Shown here: piece after piece, positions 19,545-31,063 of the stretch
Position numbering within the stretch: position 1 is the first letter of the stretch
How the letters are laid out: each line of letters begins with the position of its first letter
Origin: Picochlorum sp. 'celeri'
Taxonomy: Eukaryota; Chlorophyta; Trebouxiophyceae
DNA: 64,000 bases
Assembly (NCBI GenBank): GCA_010909725.1
Contig: JAACMV010000011.1
Location: 124,001 to 188,000, forward strand
Direction of reading: 5' to 3'
Position numbers and translations under genes: made by a program
Notes under the pieces: model-generated
Databases searched by the model: none
Told to the model about the DNA's origin: nothing
Seen by the model: the letters and a program-made list of their open reading frames with translations, nothing else

Positions 19545-22500
19545 ATGGCATTGCGCTGCAGATTGGTAGTGTCCAATGTTGGGGACCAGAACCTGGTTTC
19601 TGGTCCTCAGACGTCGTCTCAACGCAGAAATACGTCGAAAGATATGCAGCGAATGAATAAAGCTGCACATAAGGGTCAGAATATGAATTTACAGAGGGGA
19701 ATGCGAGGGGTTTGTCATGCTGCAAGGGAAAGTGTGGCTACCACAAGCAACGCTGAACGTTTCTTGGAGGATTTGGATGATGAGAACAGAGTTTCTGTGG
19801 ACGACGGCGATGCTGTTCGACAAGAGGTATGTTCATGGAGTGGACAGTAGTATGGTGCAGTTTTTAATGAGGCGTTTTTGTATGTGGTGCAGCTGCAAGT
19901 GGTTCAGTCTGAGATTGACGAGCAGTACAGGCAGGTTTTTGAGGGGTTTCCTTTCGAGAGCGCGGTCGATACTGATGGTGAGGAGGTGCACATTGATGAA
20001 AGAGATATGACCGAGTCTATCTTTCAGTCGGTTTCACGAGAGAGTCCGAATCTTTCGAAATCAATGCTGCAATTTGCAGAACAGCAGGGTGATGGGAGAT
20101 GGAAAGAGTTTCAAAAGACTGTGACAGTGCTGAAAATGAAGCGATCTAGATTGGAGAGACAGTTGGAGCAAATAGATGTAGCAAAAGTTTTTGATGAACA
20201 GAAAGTTGCTCGGTTTTCAAAAGATCGCAGCAATTATGAGAAGTTGGATGTACAGAGACCAGAGCAGCAGGGAGAGCGAGGCGACTCGTCCTCTACCGAG
20301 AAATTGAAAAAGTCGTCAGTGCGCATTGTTCTGATGACAGGGTTTGAAAGTTTTAATTCGGACTTGTACCGCAAAGTGGCTGTGAATTTGTCAAAATCTT
20401 TTCCCTCTGCCCAACTCATTGTGTTCAACGATAGAGACTTGGAGACCAGAAGGGATGAGGTGAGCCTTGCACTCGCAGGAGCAGACGTATTCTTTTCTAG
20501 TTTGATATTCGATTTCGATCAGGTAGAATGGCTTAATGAGAACATAAAAGATATTCCATACAGATTTATTTTCGAGTCTTCTTTGGAGCTGATGAGTTCC
20601 ACCAAGGTTGGTGGGTTTCAGATGGCTCCAGGTGGCCAAAAGTCTGGACCACCACCTGCCGTGAAGAAGGTTCTAAATTTGTTCGGGAGTGGTAAAGAAG
20701 AGGATAAGCTTGTTGGGTACTTGTCTTTTCTGAAAATTGGTCCAAAACTTTTAAAGTATCTACCTGGGAAGAAAGTACAAGATCTGCGCAATTGGCTCAC
20801 CGTGTATTCCTACTGGAACCAAGGAGGAGAGGAAAATGTGACATCCATGATCAACTATATTTTGCGAGAATGCTTTGAGCTCCCATCAGCTCCGCCAGAA
20901 CCTAGGGCATTGCTGGAGACACCTGCAACAGGATGCCTCCACCCAGAAGCTCCAGGAAGGTATTTTGAATCTCCTGATGCATACATGCAATGGTACGAAA
21001 AACATGGTCCGCTAAGGAATACATCGTCTCCTCGAGCAGCCGTGTTACTGTACAGAAAGCATGTCATCACGAAGCAGCCATACATAAATGACCTCATTGA
21101 ATGCCTGGAAAAAGAGGGCATCATTCCAATCCCAATCTTTATCAATGGTGTTGAGGCGCACACGATTGTGCGAGATCAGCTAACGTCAGACTATGAAGTC
21201 AATAATATACGCATGGGTAACTCGAGCACCGTGCTGTCCCCAGGAGTAGTGTCTGTGGATGCTGTGATCAATACAATTGGGTTTCCTCTTGTGGGTGGTC
21301 CATCAGGAACCATGGAGGGTGGCAGACAAATTGACATCTCTAAATCCATCTTGTCTGCCAAAAATATACCATATATGATTGCAGCTCCCCTCTTGATCCA
21401 GGATATGGAGTCCTGGGTTGAAAAGGGAATCACAGGTCTGCAAAGTGTTGTCTTGTACTCCCTCCCTGAACTTGATGGGGCCATAGATTCTGTACCACTG
21501 GGTGCTTTAGTTGGAGAAAATATTTTTCTGATTCCTGAAAGAGTCACACGCCTTGCTGGGAGGGTCAAAAATTGGGTGTCTCTCAGGAAAAAGCCACCTT
21601 CAGAGAAGAAGGTTGGCATAATCTTGTATGGATTCCCGCCTGGCGTTGGTGCAACTGGCACAGCAGCTCTGCTGAATGTGCCAAAATCATTAGAAAAGAT
21701 ACTGCACTCTTTAAAAGAATCAGGCTACGACTTGGGCGACATGTCAGAGGAGAGCCTGGATGGAGAAAAGATTGTGGCATATTTGCAACAGCTTTCAAAA
21801 GAAGAGGCCACCTGCAGAGGTATCCATCACATGACAGAATCTCTGAATACAGCAGTTCACAATAATCTTGGCGCCAAAGTTGTCGGAGCAGATATCGATT
21901 CAAAACGCTTGAAAGAATTCCTCACATTTGATGAATCCTGGGGTCCAAATGAATGGGGCCCAATGCCTTTCCTGCCATCCCCAGACATTCTGGTCAAAAA
22001 AATGGAAAATGCGTGGGGAGATTTGGGAAAGTATAGATCGGGACTTTCCACGACAACGTCGGGAAATCCTGTTGTCGCCGGCCTGCAATTTGGAAATGTC
22101 TTCATAGGTGTGCAGCCATTGCTGGGAGTGGAAGGTGATCCAATGCGGCTCCTCTTCGAGCGCGATTTGACTCCACACCCTCAATACGCAGCATTTTACA
22201 AATGGATAGAACAAGAATTCCAAGCAGACGGCGTCATTCATTGTGGCACGCATGGAACCTCAGAATGGCTACCAGGCTCACCTCTAGGAAACACGGGACT
22301 ATCATGGTCAGACATTATGCTCTCAAGCATACCAAACATTTATATTTACACTGCCAACAACCCATCCGAATCCATCATTGCAAAGAGAAGGGGATATGGA
22401 ACGACAATAAGCCACAACGTGCCTCCATACGGAAGATCAGGACTCTACAAACAATTGATTGATCTCAAGGCATTGCTGCTCGAATACAGAGAGACCAACG

Positions 22501-24167
22501 ACAACGCATGTAGCGACCTTCGAGTCCCCATAATCGAGCTTGTTGAATCCGTTGGATTAGAAAAAGATTGTCCATTTGTCACATTCGACGCCGCATCGGT
22601 GGCCATCGTTGATGAGACTGTATTCTCAGACTATGTCTCCAGGCTGTACACCTACTTGTTGGAACTTGAAAACAGGCTATACAGCGAAGGCCTGCATATT
22701 CTAGGAAGCCCACCGAATGATGAACAGATGCACAAATATTTATCGGCATACTTTGATGGCAAACTGGATGATACCATTCTACAGAGCATTGTCGAGGAAG
22801 AAGACGAGAGGATTCAAGCATCATCATCATCCCCTGAGCTGGTGTCTGAAGCAGCATCTATTCGTGATTTACTGAAGCAGAACACCAATGAGATATCATC
22901 GATACTCAAAGCACTCGATGGGGAATACATCTTACCTGAAGCAGGTGGAGATTTACTCCGTGACGGCGTCGGAGTGCTACCAACAGGCAGAAACATTTAT
23001 GCCTTGGATCCGTACCGCATGCCTGGCCCATCGGCCCAGATCAGAGGAGCCGCCGCCGCGGAAGCCATCCTCCAAGCCCATCTGGACGCAAACGATAATC
23101 AGTATCCTGAAACAGTAGCCGTATCTTTGTGGGGACTGGATGCCATAAAAACAAAAGGAGAGAGTGTTGCCATCACCCTTGCTCTGATTGGCGCCAGACC
23201 AGTCAAGGAAGGCACCGGAAGAATCGTACGGTTCGAGCTCATACCCCTCTCAGAGATGAATAGACCGCGTATAGATGTGCTGTGCAATGTGAGTGGTATA
23301 TTCAGGGATTCCTTCCAAAATGTCCTCGACCTCTTGGATGATCTATTCAAGAGAGCTGCTGAGGCTGATGAGCCAGCAGACATGAATTACATTAGAAAGC
23401 ACGCCATGACCATGTCCAACGAAGGATTGGAAAATCCAACCGCCCGTCTCTTCTCAAATCCTTCGGGAGATTACGGCTCCATGGTAAACGAGCGAGTCGG
23501 AGCATCCAACTGGGAGGATGGATCAGAATTAGGATCCACATGGGTCTCCAGAAATGCCTACAGTTATGGCAGAGGATCAGAAAAGGGGGTCGCACGACCA
23601 GAAGTATTGCAATCATTATTAAAGACGACTGACCGCGTAGTACAAGAAATTGATTCGGTCGAGTACGGCCTCACAGATATTCAAGAGTACTATGCCAATA
23701 CAGGAGCACTCCGACGAGCTGCAGAAACAGCAAAGGGAGACGCATCCAGCAAGGTTGGCTGCTCCATCATTGAAACCTTTTCGAAAGAACCCACACCGAA
23801 AGAGCTCGAGGATGTCCTTCGACTCGAGTATAGAAGCAAACTGCTAAACCCAAAATGGGCAGATGCCATGGCAAACTCTGGCTCTGGAGGAGCCTTTGAA
23901 ATATCTCAGCGAATGACTGCCATGATTGGCTGGGGAGCGACCGTAGACTTCAAAGAGGATTGGGCATGGAATCAAGCAGCAGAAACCTATGCATTCGATC
24001 AAGCCATGGCCACGAAACTCAAAGAAAACAACCCAGAAGCGTTCACCAACATTCTCAAACGGATGATTGAAGCCAGCGGCAGAGGCATGTGGAATCCAGA
24101 TGAGGACACCCTTGATCGCTTGAAAAACCTGTATTCAGAGATGGATGACACATTAGAAGGCATTTGA
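19545..24167 (+). CDS. chlH: magnesium chelatase subunit H with long N-terminal extension
   Basis: Porphyrin-binding subunit of the Mg-chelatase that inserts Mg into protoporphyrin IX in the plastid, the first step specific to chlorophyll. Exons are 19545-19826 and 19893-24167 (66-bp GTATGT...GTGCAG intron), giving 1,518 residues. The first ATG in frame is 19545. A basic, Ser/Gln-rich transit-like segment covers about 60 residues. An acidic, partly coiled region of about 170 residues follows, and the conserved core starts near residue 237 (SVRIVLMTGFESFNSDLYRK). The CobN/ChlH core is complete to GRGMWNPDEDTLDRLKNLYS. Core wording such as GYLSFLKIGPKLLKYLPG differs from land-plant GUN5, and it may belong to the second algal clade (CHLH2/BchH-like). 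A plastid-lipid gene follows 38 bp after the stop. Confidence 0.92.
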
Positions 24168-24205
24168 TGTAATAATATAGTAGGATAACAAATTACACCA
24201 GAACC

Positions 24206-24901
24206 ATGTCTTGTAAGACCCAGCTGAGAGGAATGCGATCGCTCAGCGCCTCACACCCATGTCAGAGAACCACGCCTTTGGTCAGAAAACAGACCCGAAC
24301 AGCCACTAAAACGCAGATTGGTTCTTTATTTGGGGGTATCACAGCGAATAAAAGAAAGAAAGAGCTGATGATGGATATCCTCAGCGTTGTAGAGAATTCA
24401 GAGAGGGGAACCCTCACAACCCAACAAGACATGAAACTGTTGCGAGGATTCTTCTCAGAGCTAGGAGATATTGCTGCATCCGATCCACTCCAGAACCCAT
24501 CTGCTCTGAATGGGACTTGGAAACTCCTGTGGACATCTGAAAAGGAGATTCTCTTCATCATCAAGAAGAATGGTCTGGCCAACTGGTGTGGCACTGAGTC
24601 TGGGAATGTCTATCAAGTGATTGATTTGAACGAGAATAGGCTCCAAAACTGCATCGAGTTCCCTCCAGAGGGCGCATTCATTGTCGACAGCTTTATAGAA
24701 TATGATTCAGAATCCAAACGATGCTCATTTGAATTCCAAGGAGCACGATTACGAGTACCCAACAATCGTGAGTTTACTCTGCCCCCAGTGGGCAAATCTA
24801 CTTTTAAAACCTTATTCGTAGATTCAAAATACCGAATAGCAGAGGATGCCAGGGGAGATTTTCTCATTGTAGAGCGGGCTGGACCCCCACGGGTCTTTTA
24901 A
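24206..24901 (+). CDS. plastid lipid-associated protein (PAP/fibrillin family)
   Basis: Single exon, 231 residues. Residues 1-45 are Arg/Thr/Gln-rich with few acids, a plastid transit peptide. The fibrillin lipocalin-like domain follows: LMMDILSVVENSERGTLTTQ, then ALNGTWKLLWTSEKE (the NGxWxLLYTSE motif), with the end motif KSTFKTLFVDSKYRIAEDAR and FLIVERA near the C-terminus. Fibrillins bind plastoglobule and thylakoid lipids and respond to light stress. Which subfamily is not clear. It starts 38 bp after the ChlH stop on the same strand, so the two plastid genes share a very short spacer. Confidence 0.88.
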   Translation: MSCKTQLRGMRSLSASHPCQRTTPLVRKQTRTATKTQIGSLFGGITANKRKKELMMDILSVVENSERGTLTTQQDMKLLRGFFSELGDIAASDPLQNPSALNGTWKLLWTSEKEILFIIKKNGLANWCGTESGNVYQVIDLNENRLQNCIEFPPEGAFIVDSFIEYDSESKRCSFEFQGARLRVPNNREFTLPPVGKSTFKTLFVDSKYRIAEDARGDFLIVERAGPPRVF

Positions 24902-24930
24902 AGAGAAAGAAACAGATACACACGTGTGGA

Positions 24931-26685
24931 ATGCTCCGACAGTTTCTAAATCAAGTGGTATGTAAACAAAATAAAAGGGTGACCATGTCGTACTCTCCAG
25001 ATCGCAAAAAGGCACGTATCACGTCGAACAATGCCGACACGACGAAGAACCATGTTTCTTCAACCAATCGTCAAAGCGATATCATTGATCTAACCAATGA
25101 CGATGAGACTGCTCCAAATTCACCACCGTTTCAGTTGCTCCGGACACGGGGTATTCCATCGTGGGGAAATCAGGGTCCTCTTGGGTTTGACATGCAACAG
25201 CATGTTGCTGGGAATATCCTGTTTGCTTTTGTATCAAATTACATGATTGATATTAGCTGGTTGGCACATACATTTCCTGATTTACTATTTAGCGATTTTC
25301 TACTGATTGTTCATGGGCAGCAAGGGGATACGGAGGGGATGAAGAATCAGTTGAGGATGCTTGGGGTACAGGAGGAGGCCATGCATGTGTTTCAGCCTCC
25401 TGTTCCACCGTATGGAACGCATCATTCCAAAGCCTTCTTCTTACAATATTCGACTGGTATACGTATTATTATTCACACAGCGAATTTGCTCTACTGTGAT
25501 GTGAATAATAAATCACAGTCGGTGTATATGCAAGATTTTCCTCTCAAAGATGCAACCAGTCAGGTGACTGGTAGCGAGTTTGAGCAGGAGCTGCTTCAAT
25601 ATGTGGATGCGTTGGGTCTCGTCTTGAGAGTGCGGGAGAGGCTAAAGGACATTATTAAAATGCATGATTATTCCTCTGCTCGATGTCATCTGGTGGCTTC
25701 TGTTCCGTCCAAGCCGTTTGAATTCAGACAGGTTGATCGGTATGGACACAAGAGATTGGGTGCTGTGTTGGGGGCGTATGAATTCGACAAGAAATTTGCG
25801 TCTGCTCCTATACTGGCTCAGTTTTCTAGCATAGGGAATCTATCACCTGCATTTCTCGGATCCATCACGGAGAGTTTGTCAGCTGGGTATTATTATACAG
25901 AGGAGCAGAAAAAGGTTGCTCTGGGCAGTCCCAGCGATGGGCATGTGCGCCTGGTATGGCCTTCTGTTGCGCAGGTTCTTGATTCTTTAGAGGGTTGGTT
26001 TGGAGGAGGGAGTATACCCGGGTACTATGACAGGGTGATGAAGCCGATGCTGCTGGATGGGGGGTATTATCATGTGTGGGGAGGACACACCACAGGTCGG
26101 CAGAGGGCCATGCCTCATATGAAGACGTACCTGCGATTTCATCAAGACTCTAAAGAAATAGCATGGCTATGTTTAGGAAGCCATAATTTCAGCAAGGCAG
26201 CATGGGGAGAGGTTGTGAATAGCAAAAAGTACAATGCCAGACTGTGTAGAATACTGTCATATGAACTTGGGGTGGTGTTTGTCCCATCCAAAGAAGTAGA
26301 CTACAGAAAACACAAGCATTTCGGGTTCTCGTGCACCTCATCCACGTCTCCCAAACCACAATGTGATATTGATAGGGTAGAATTTCATCCTTGGAAGCGG
26401 AATGGGCTCCAAGAGGAAAGGATTGTCACGACTGACCAAGGTATCCGTGTATTGGAATGCCCCATGCCAGTGGCCTTTGACCTGGACAGTATGCAGTATC
26501 CAGGCCACCCAACAGATGGCGCATACGACACCATGCCATGGCATATTTCAAAAGATCCCCAGGCAGGATTCATGGGGCTTGATGCCCTTGGAAATCCATT
26601 CCCTGGCAGAGGCTCCTATTTCGGTGTCTTGCAGAGAGATACGCCAGAACACCACTGGCAGCACCTCTTCTCCGATTCGAATTGA
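24931..26685 (+). CDS. TDP1: tyrosyl-DNA phosphodiesterase 1
   Basis: Repairs DNA 3' ends blocked by topoisomerase I peptides. Single exon, 584 residues from the first ATG, or 566 from the one at 24985, which has the better context (ACCATGT). Two HKD-like motifs of the phospholipase D superfamily are present: GTHHSKAFFLQY and MPHMKTYLRF...GSHNFSKAAWG. These give the His-Lys-Asn pairs specific to TDP1. The N-terminus is disordered, with a Lys/Arg nuclear signal, and contains SDIIDLTNDDE, which fits a SUMO-interaction motif. The length agrees with plant and animal TDP1 cores. It starts 29 bp after the preceding gene's stop. Confidence 0.92.
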   Translation: MLRQFLNQVVCKQNKRVTMSYSPDRKKARITSNNADTTKNHVSSTNRQSDIIDLTNDDETAPNSPPFQLLRTRGIPSWGNQGPLGFDMQQHVAGNILFAFVSNYMIDISWLAHTFPDLLFSDFLLIVHGQQGDTEGMKNQLRMLGVQEEAMHVFQPPVPPYGTHHSKAFFLQYSTGIRIIIHTANLLYCDVNNKSQSVYMQDFPLKDATSQVTGSEFEQELLQYVDALGLVLRVRERLKDIIKMHDYSSARCHLVASVPSKPFEFRQVDRYGHKRLGAVLGAYEFDKKFASAPILAQFSSIGNLSPAFLGSITESLSAGYYYTEEQKKVALGSPSDGHVRLVWPSVAQVLDSLEGWFGGGSIPGYYDRVMKPMLLDGGYYHVWGGHTTGRQRAMPHMKTYLRFHQDSKEIAWLCLGSHNFSKAAWGEVVNSKKYNARLCRILSYELGVVFVPSKEVDYRKHKHFGFSCTSSTSPKPQCDIDRVEFHPWKRNGLQEERIVTTDQGIRVLECPMPVAFDLDSMQYPGHPTDGAYDTMPWHISKDPQAGFMGLDALGNPFPGRGSYFGVLQRDTPEHHWQHLFSDSN

Positions 26686-27007
26686 AATCACAGTACTGTG
26701 CCTTCTATGCCAACAGGCTACCCATTATTTTATAATATTAAATCTTCTTTGTAGAAGAATTCAACTCTGTGACTGGACTCGTGTACCTGTAGTTGTCAAG
26801 AGCGTGATTACTTCTACATTATTGTCACCAGGGACTGAGACGATACATTACAATCTCATCACTGTGGCATTTCACTTTTACAGAGTCAATAGGAGACTCT
26901 CAGGATCATCATAGAGAGCTCAGGGTAACTCCGAACAGATCCGGGAAATCCGATTCGAATGGACATTTGAAACGCTTCTGGATAGGTGTGCCTAGGTTTA
27001 GATAAGA
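26686..27007. other. intergenic, nothing recognised
   Basis: 322 bases of AT-rich sequence between two plus-strand genes. I checked for tRNA and snRNA landmarks and for ORFs with family motifs and see none. Confidence 0.5.
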
Positions 27008-27835
27008 ATGCATATGAGACAATATGCAAATAAAGGGAGGGGAGGAGGACAGAACGAGTCGTATTATGTCGTGAAAATTGACGCACCCCCGGGGGTGGAA
27101 GTGCCGGGGGGTTGCTATGTCACGGTGCAGTCCGGACCCCACGTCGGCTTGTCGATTGCCTATAGCCACCTGAAGGATCCAAAACCGAGAGCTCATACAT
27201 TGCCTGATATTGTGTTTCTTCCATCTCATGCGACTGTGCTGTCCTTGGACGAGAAGGTGTCACTGAAGCCATATTTGCTGGCTCGGGCCTTGGATGTGGA
27301 CAGTGCGAGGATTCAGAGGGACCAGCGAGGGTCGACGAGCGGTGGGGTGGGAAAACGAAGTGCTCCAGTGCCTCCATCGAGAGATGTGCATGGTTTGAAA
27401 ACGCCTCCTGGGAAGATGGCGCCTCCTGTCCAGGTTATTGATTCAATGGAAAAGGGGGTGGAGGGGCAGGACCCCAAGCGGCCTCGTCTGGGCAAACTCA
27501 GTCCGAAAGCATTGTTTCCCGATGAAACGAAAGCGAACGAAGCACAGGGATCGTTGGGAGATAATATGTCTGCGCTTCGAGCAGCATGCACGGCCCGACT
27601 CATGTGGATGATTTCGAATCAGCAACGGTATCAGATGGCCCATCCGCCACAGCAGCCGGCAGCTGCGATCAAAGAAGACGGACATACTACTACTCGTGAG
27701 ATTGAAAAAGAAGATTCCAAAATAGATATAGAATCAGTTGATGATGAAGAAGAGCCTGATTGTGTAGAAGGGAACGAGCATACAAAGGAGAAGGACGATG
27801 GCTTGAGGAGAGATGAACAAGAACAAGAAGACTGA
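27008..27835 (+). CDS. hypothetical protein with acidic C-terminal tail
   Basis: 275 residues, single exon, not recognised. The N-terminal 100 residues contain predicted beta strands (SYYVVKIDAPPGVEVPGG and CYVTVQSGPHVGLSIAYS) and look globular. A Pro/Lys linker with KRPRLGKLSPK follows, possibly a nuclear localisation signal, then a short hydrophobic helix (ALRAACTARLMWMISNQQRY) and a Glu/Asp-rich tail. No transmembrane segment is certain. A TGTAA motif lies about 15 bp after the stop. The single start and good codon structure support a real gene. Function unknown; chromatin or RNA association is only a guess from composition. Confidence 0.6.
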   Translation: MHMRQYANKGRGGGQNESYYVVKIDAPPGVEVPGGCYVTVQSGPHVGLSIAYSHLKDPKPRAHTLPDIVFLPSHATVLSLDEKVSLKPYLLARALDVDSARIQRDQRGSTSGGVGKRSAPVPPSRDVHGLKTPPGKMAPPVQVIDSMEKGVEGQDPKRPRLGKLSPKALFPDETKANEAQGSLGDNMSALRAACTARLMWMISNQQRYQMAHPPQQPAAAIKEDGHTTTREIEKEDSKIDIESVDDEEEPDCVEGNEHTKEKDDGLRRDEQEQED

Positions 27836-28090
27836 GTTGTTTTTTGTACTGTAAGGAATCTACACTGTCGTGCATATATGGCCATATATACGCCACTCGT
27901 ATCATGAATAGTAGTATTCGAATTCGTATATTGATGGCACATTTGCTGCATTTCTTGGAGGGGACACGTGCCACATGGTGTGTGTCGTACCATTATTCGA
28001 TGATTCGAGAAAGGCATCATTGCTGCGTATCCACCCAATTGAATACAGTACATTTTATAAAAAATACAAGTATTTAATACGATTGCAACC

Positions 28091-30224
28091 ATGAATAGCG
28101 CAAACCCTTGCGGTGAGCGAGGACACGTCGCATGCTCGCCGAAAGATTGGCAAGAAAACAACGACCACGCCGCTCCATTCTTTCAAACAAATGAATGCTC
28201 TGCTGGAATAGCTCATAAACAATTACCAAGGTTTGATAGTGTCATTATGGAGCATTATTTGTGTGATATGACAGGGTTGAGAGACGAGGTGTATGGGTTG
28301 TTTCGAGCTCACCCGGAACTGCTTGTTGCCGAGGAGGAGGGCATGTCCAAGGAAGAGCATCGAGAGCTGGTGAGAAATTGTCTACGAATGCTTTTGAATG
28401 AAGGGTATTCGCCACTATCATTCTTCTCGAGAGATTTCAAAAAGTACTTTTACTTGGCAGAATTGCTCAGTCTGGTGGACCTGTCCTTGACGGTCAAGAT
28501 GGGAGTGCAATACAGTTTATGGGGAGGGTCGATTGTGAATCTGGGGACGGAGAAGCATCGAAGGCAATATTTTGATGCTATTGATCGTTTCAAGTTGCCT
28601 GGCTGTTTTGCAATGACAGAGCTTCGCCATGGAAGTAATGTTGCTGGGCTGCAGACAGAGGCTGTGTTGGATCTGGACACGGATGAATGGGTGATCCATA
28701 CCCCTGATGACGGAGCTATCAAATGGTGGATTGGGAATGCAGCTGAAGATGGTAAGATGGCCACTGTGTTTGCCCGGCTCAAGGTTCCCTCGTCTGCTGC
28801 GACAGGCACGCTGGATGACTATGGGGTGCATGCTATTGTGGTGCCACTTCGTGATGACCATGGCGCATGTCTTCCAGGGGTGGAGATTCACGATTGCGGG
28901 TACAAGGTCGGGTTAAATGGCGTGGATAATGGTACGTTTTTTATAACATGACTCCCGAGTAGGTATAGGGTAGAAATTGATTGATTGATGAATCCATGTC
29001 ATGACAGGTGCCATTAGATTTACTCGGGTGAGAGTCCCTCGTGAAAACTTGCTTGATCGGTTTGCGACTGTGGACAGAAGTGGGAGATACTCCTCGCCAT
29101 TACCTTCCCAAGCAAAACGATTCGCAGCTACTCTGGGAGAGTTGACTGGAGGCAGAGTGGGTCTCACATTTGCGTCGATTGGCGTTTTAAAAGGCGCTGT
29201 CACAATTGCTGTGCGATACTCTGCACAGCGTCAGCAATTTGGGCCACCTCATGGGGCGGAAATTTCCATATTGGATTACCCCTCTCAGCAATTAAAACTC
29301 ATGCCAATGCTTGCGACAGCATATGCCATGCATTTCACGAGAGAAGTGCTCATTGAAAAATACGTGGAAATGAAGAGGACAAAGGATGAGGTGTTGATTG
29401 CTGATGTGCATTCCCTGTCGGCAGGCCTCAAAGCCTATACGACAAACTATACAAACAATGCATTATCTATAGCTCGAGAGTCGTGTGGTGGACATGGATA
29501 TGCATCAGTGAACAGACTAGGTGCACTGCGCTCGGATCACGACATCTTTCAAACATTTGAAGGAGATAATACAGTTCTCCTGCAGCAAGTCGCTGCACTC
29601 CTTCTCAAAGAGTACAAGGATCAGTTCTCAGGCTCGCCAGTTCACGCGACATGGTCATATTTGAAGCAAATGGCTGCTGATTCGCTCCCTACAAACCCGT
29701 TGGTATCGCACGCAACGGAGCCAAGCCATCTCAGAAACACAGGGTTTCTAAAGAGGGCGCTCAGGTACAGAACAGCACGACTTCTTCACACACTGGCAGC
29801 AAGGCTTCATAAGCACACAAAGAAACTGGGCCAATTTGTTGCGTGGAACAAGTGTTTACTGCACGTTCTCGCGCTCTCAAAAGCCCATATTGAAAGCATC
29901 ATGCTTGATGCCTTCATGAAGGCTGTGCAAGAATGCCCAGACCCTGACTGCAGAAAATCACTCAAGGCCATGGCAGATGTATTCGCGTTGGATAGGATCC
30001 ACGCGGATATCATGTTTAGAAACGATGAATATATTGCACCAGAAAAGGCCAAGGCCATCATGAAGATGATTGAAAAGCTGTGTGGGGAGCTCCGTGGGGT
30101 GGCAGTTCCACTGTGCAATGCGTTTGGCATTCCTGACCATATTCTCAGAGCACCCATTGCCCTGTCAACCATCCATCACGATCCTTATGGAGATTATCTC
30201 CATGCCGCTGGATTCGACGATTAA
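28091..30224 (+). CDS. acyl-CoA oxidase (peroxisomal beta-oxidation)
   Basis: Catalyses the FAD-dependent first step of peroxisomal fatty-acid beta-oxidation, producing H2O2. Exons are 28091-28931 and 29008-30224 (76-bp GTACGT...ATGACAG intron, phase 1), giving 685 residues, within the ACX/ACOX range. Recognisable motifs are LPGCFAMTELRHGSNVAGLQ (FAD-binding region), NGAIRFTRVRVPRENLLDR, YSAQRQQFGPP and the catalytic-base region RESCGGHGYASVNRLGALRS...FEGDNTVLLQQVA. The C-terminal acyl-CoA oxidase helical domain is present. The last residues (AGFDD) are not a PTS1 signal and I see no clear PTS2, so peroxisomal import is not shown by sequence. Confidence 0.92.
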
Positions 30225-30300
30225 ATATTAAGAGAAATTGATTGTCTACTGTAATATGTATCAATTATTACTGTCACAGTAGGACGAATTAGCTTGTTCC

Positions 30301-30906
30301 ATGGTATCGCTGCTTTGGAGGTCGAGCACCTGCCGTCCTCTCTCGCATCGCCATGCCGCCCATACTAGAAGAAATTGTCAGCAAAGACCATCATGTAGAG
30401 CTGCGGCTGGGAGCGCAAGTTTCCATGAAGGTTCCTCGCAGGGCCGGTCGGGCCAAATCGCCTTTCATTCAAACATCAATAGCACGCAGAATAGATTGTT
30501 CTCTTCCTGGAACAATTATAAAAAGTTAAAAGAGCAATTAGGGGCAGCTGGATTATCAGGTTTGGCTTCCTATGGCGTTTCTAACACGCTATATTACTTT
30601 TGTGCCTACCTTGTCGTCTTTTTCACGATGGATATGCCTCGTGATCTCTCGATGGCGCAAGGAGGTGCGTATGTAATAAAATTGCTTGCAATTGTATGGG
30701 CTGGGAGTCAGGTGACGAAGATTCCGAGGGCTGCATGTGCCCTTGTTTGTGCTCCGCTCATGGACAGAGTGCTTGCAAGGGTATGCAATGCCTTGCGTTT
30801 GAAGAGCAAGCGGCAAGCGTTTGTCTTTGTTATTGTACCAGCCTGTTGGTCTCTGTTCTTTGTTCTGCTTCTGATTAGTTATAGTGCATTGATGCTTGCG
30901 TTCTAG
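30301..30906 (+). CDS. plastid-type integral membrane protein of unknown function
   Basis: 201 residues, single exon. Residues 1-70 are rich in Arg, Ser, His and Gln, as in organellar transit peptides. The rest has YKKLKEQLGAAGLSGLASYG, then a hydrophobic stretch NTLYYFCAYLVVFF, a second segment around YVIKLLAIVWAGSQVTKIPR and a third near the C-terminus. The family pattern resembles uncharacterised chloroplast membrane proteins conserved in plants and algae; the G-x-x-G-LASYG block also recalls DUF1279/FAM210 proteins. Role unknown. TGTAA occurs in the spacer before it, which probably belongs to the acyl-CoA oxidase gene. Confidence 0.6.
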   Translation: MVSLLWRSSTCRPLSHRHAAHTRRNCQQRPSCRAAAGSASFHEGSSQGRSGQIAFHSNINSTQNRLFSSWNNYKKLKEQLGAAGLSGLASYGVSNTLYYFCAYLVVFFTMDMPRDLSMAQGGAYVIKLLAIVWAGSQVTKIPRAACALVCAPLMDRVLARVCNALRLKSKRQAFVFVIVPACWSLFFVLLLISYSALMLAF

Positions 30907-31063
30907 ACCTGTACTACCCAGGCATGTGCCTGGTGATTGTGAGTATTGTTCATGCATGCAACTGTGTCAATCTTGATGGTCTTACACATGGTTGATTGAT
31001 ATAGCATGCAAATGTAAACAATTGCATATTATCTCTATTTAGATCGTCTTGTGAATTTGATAC

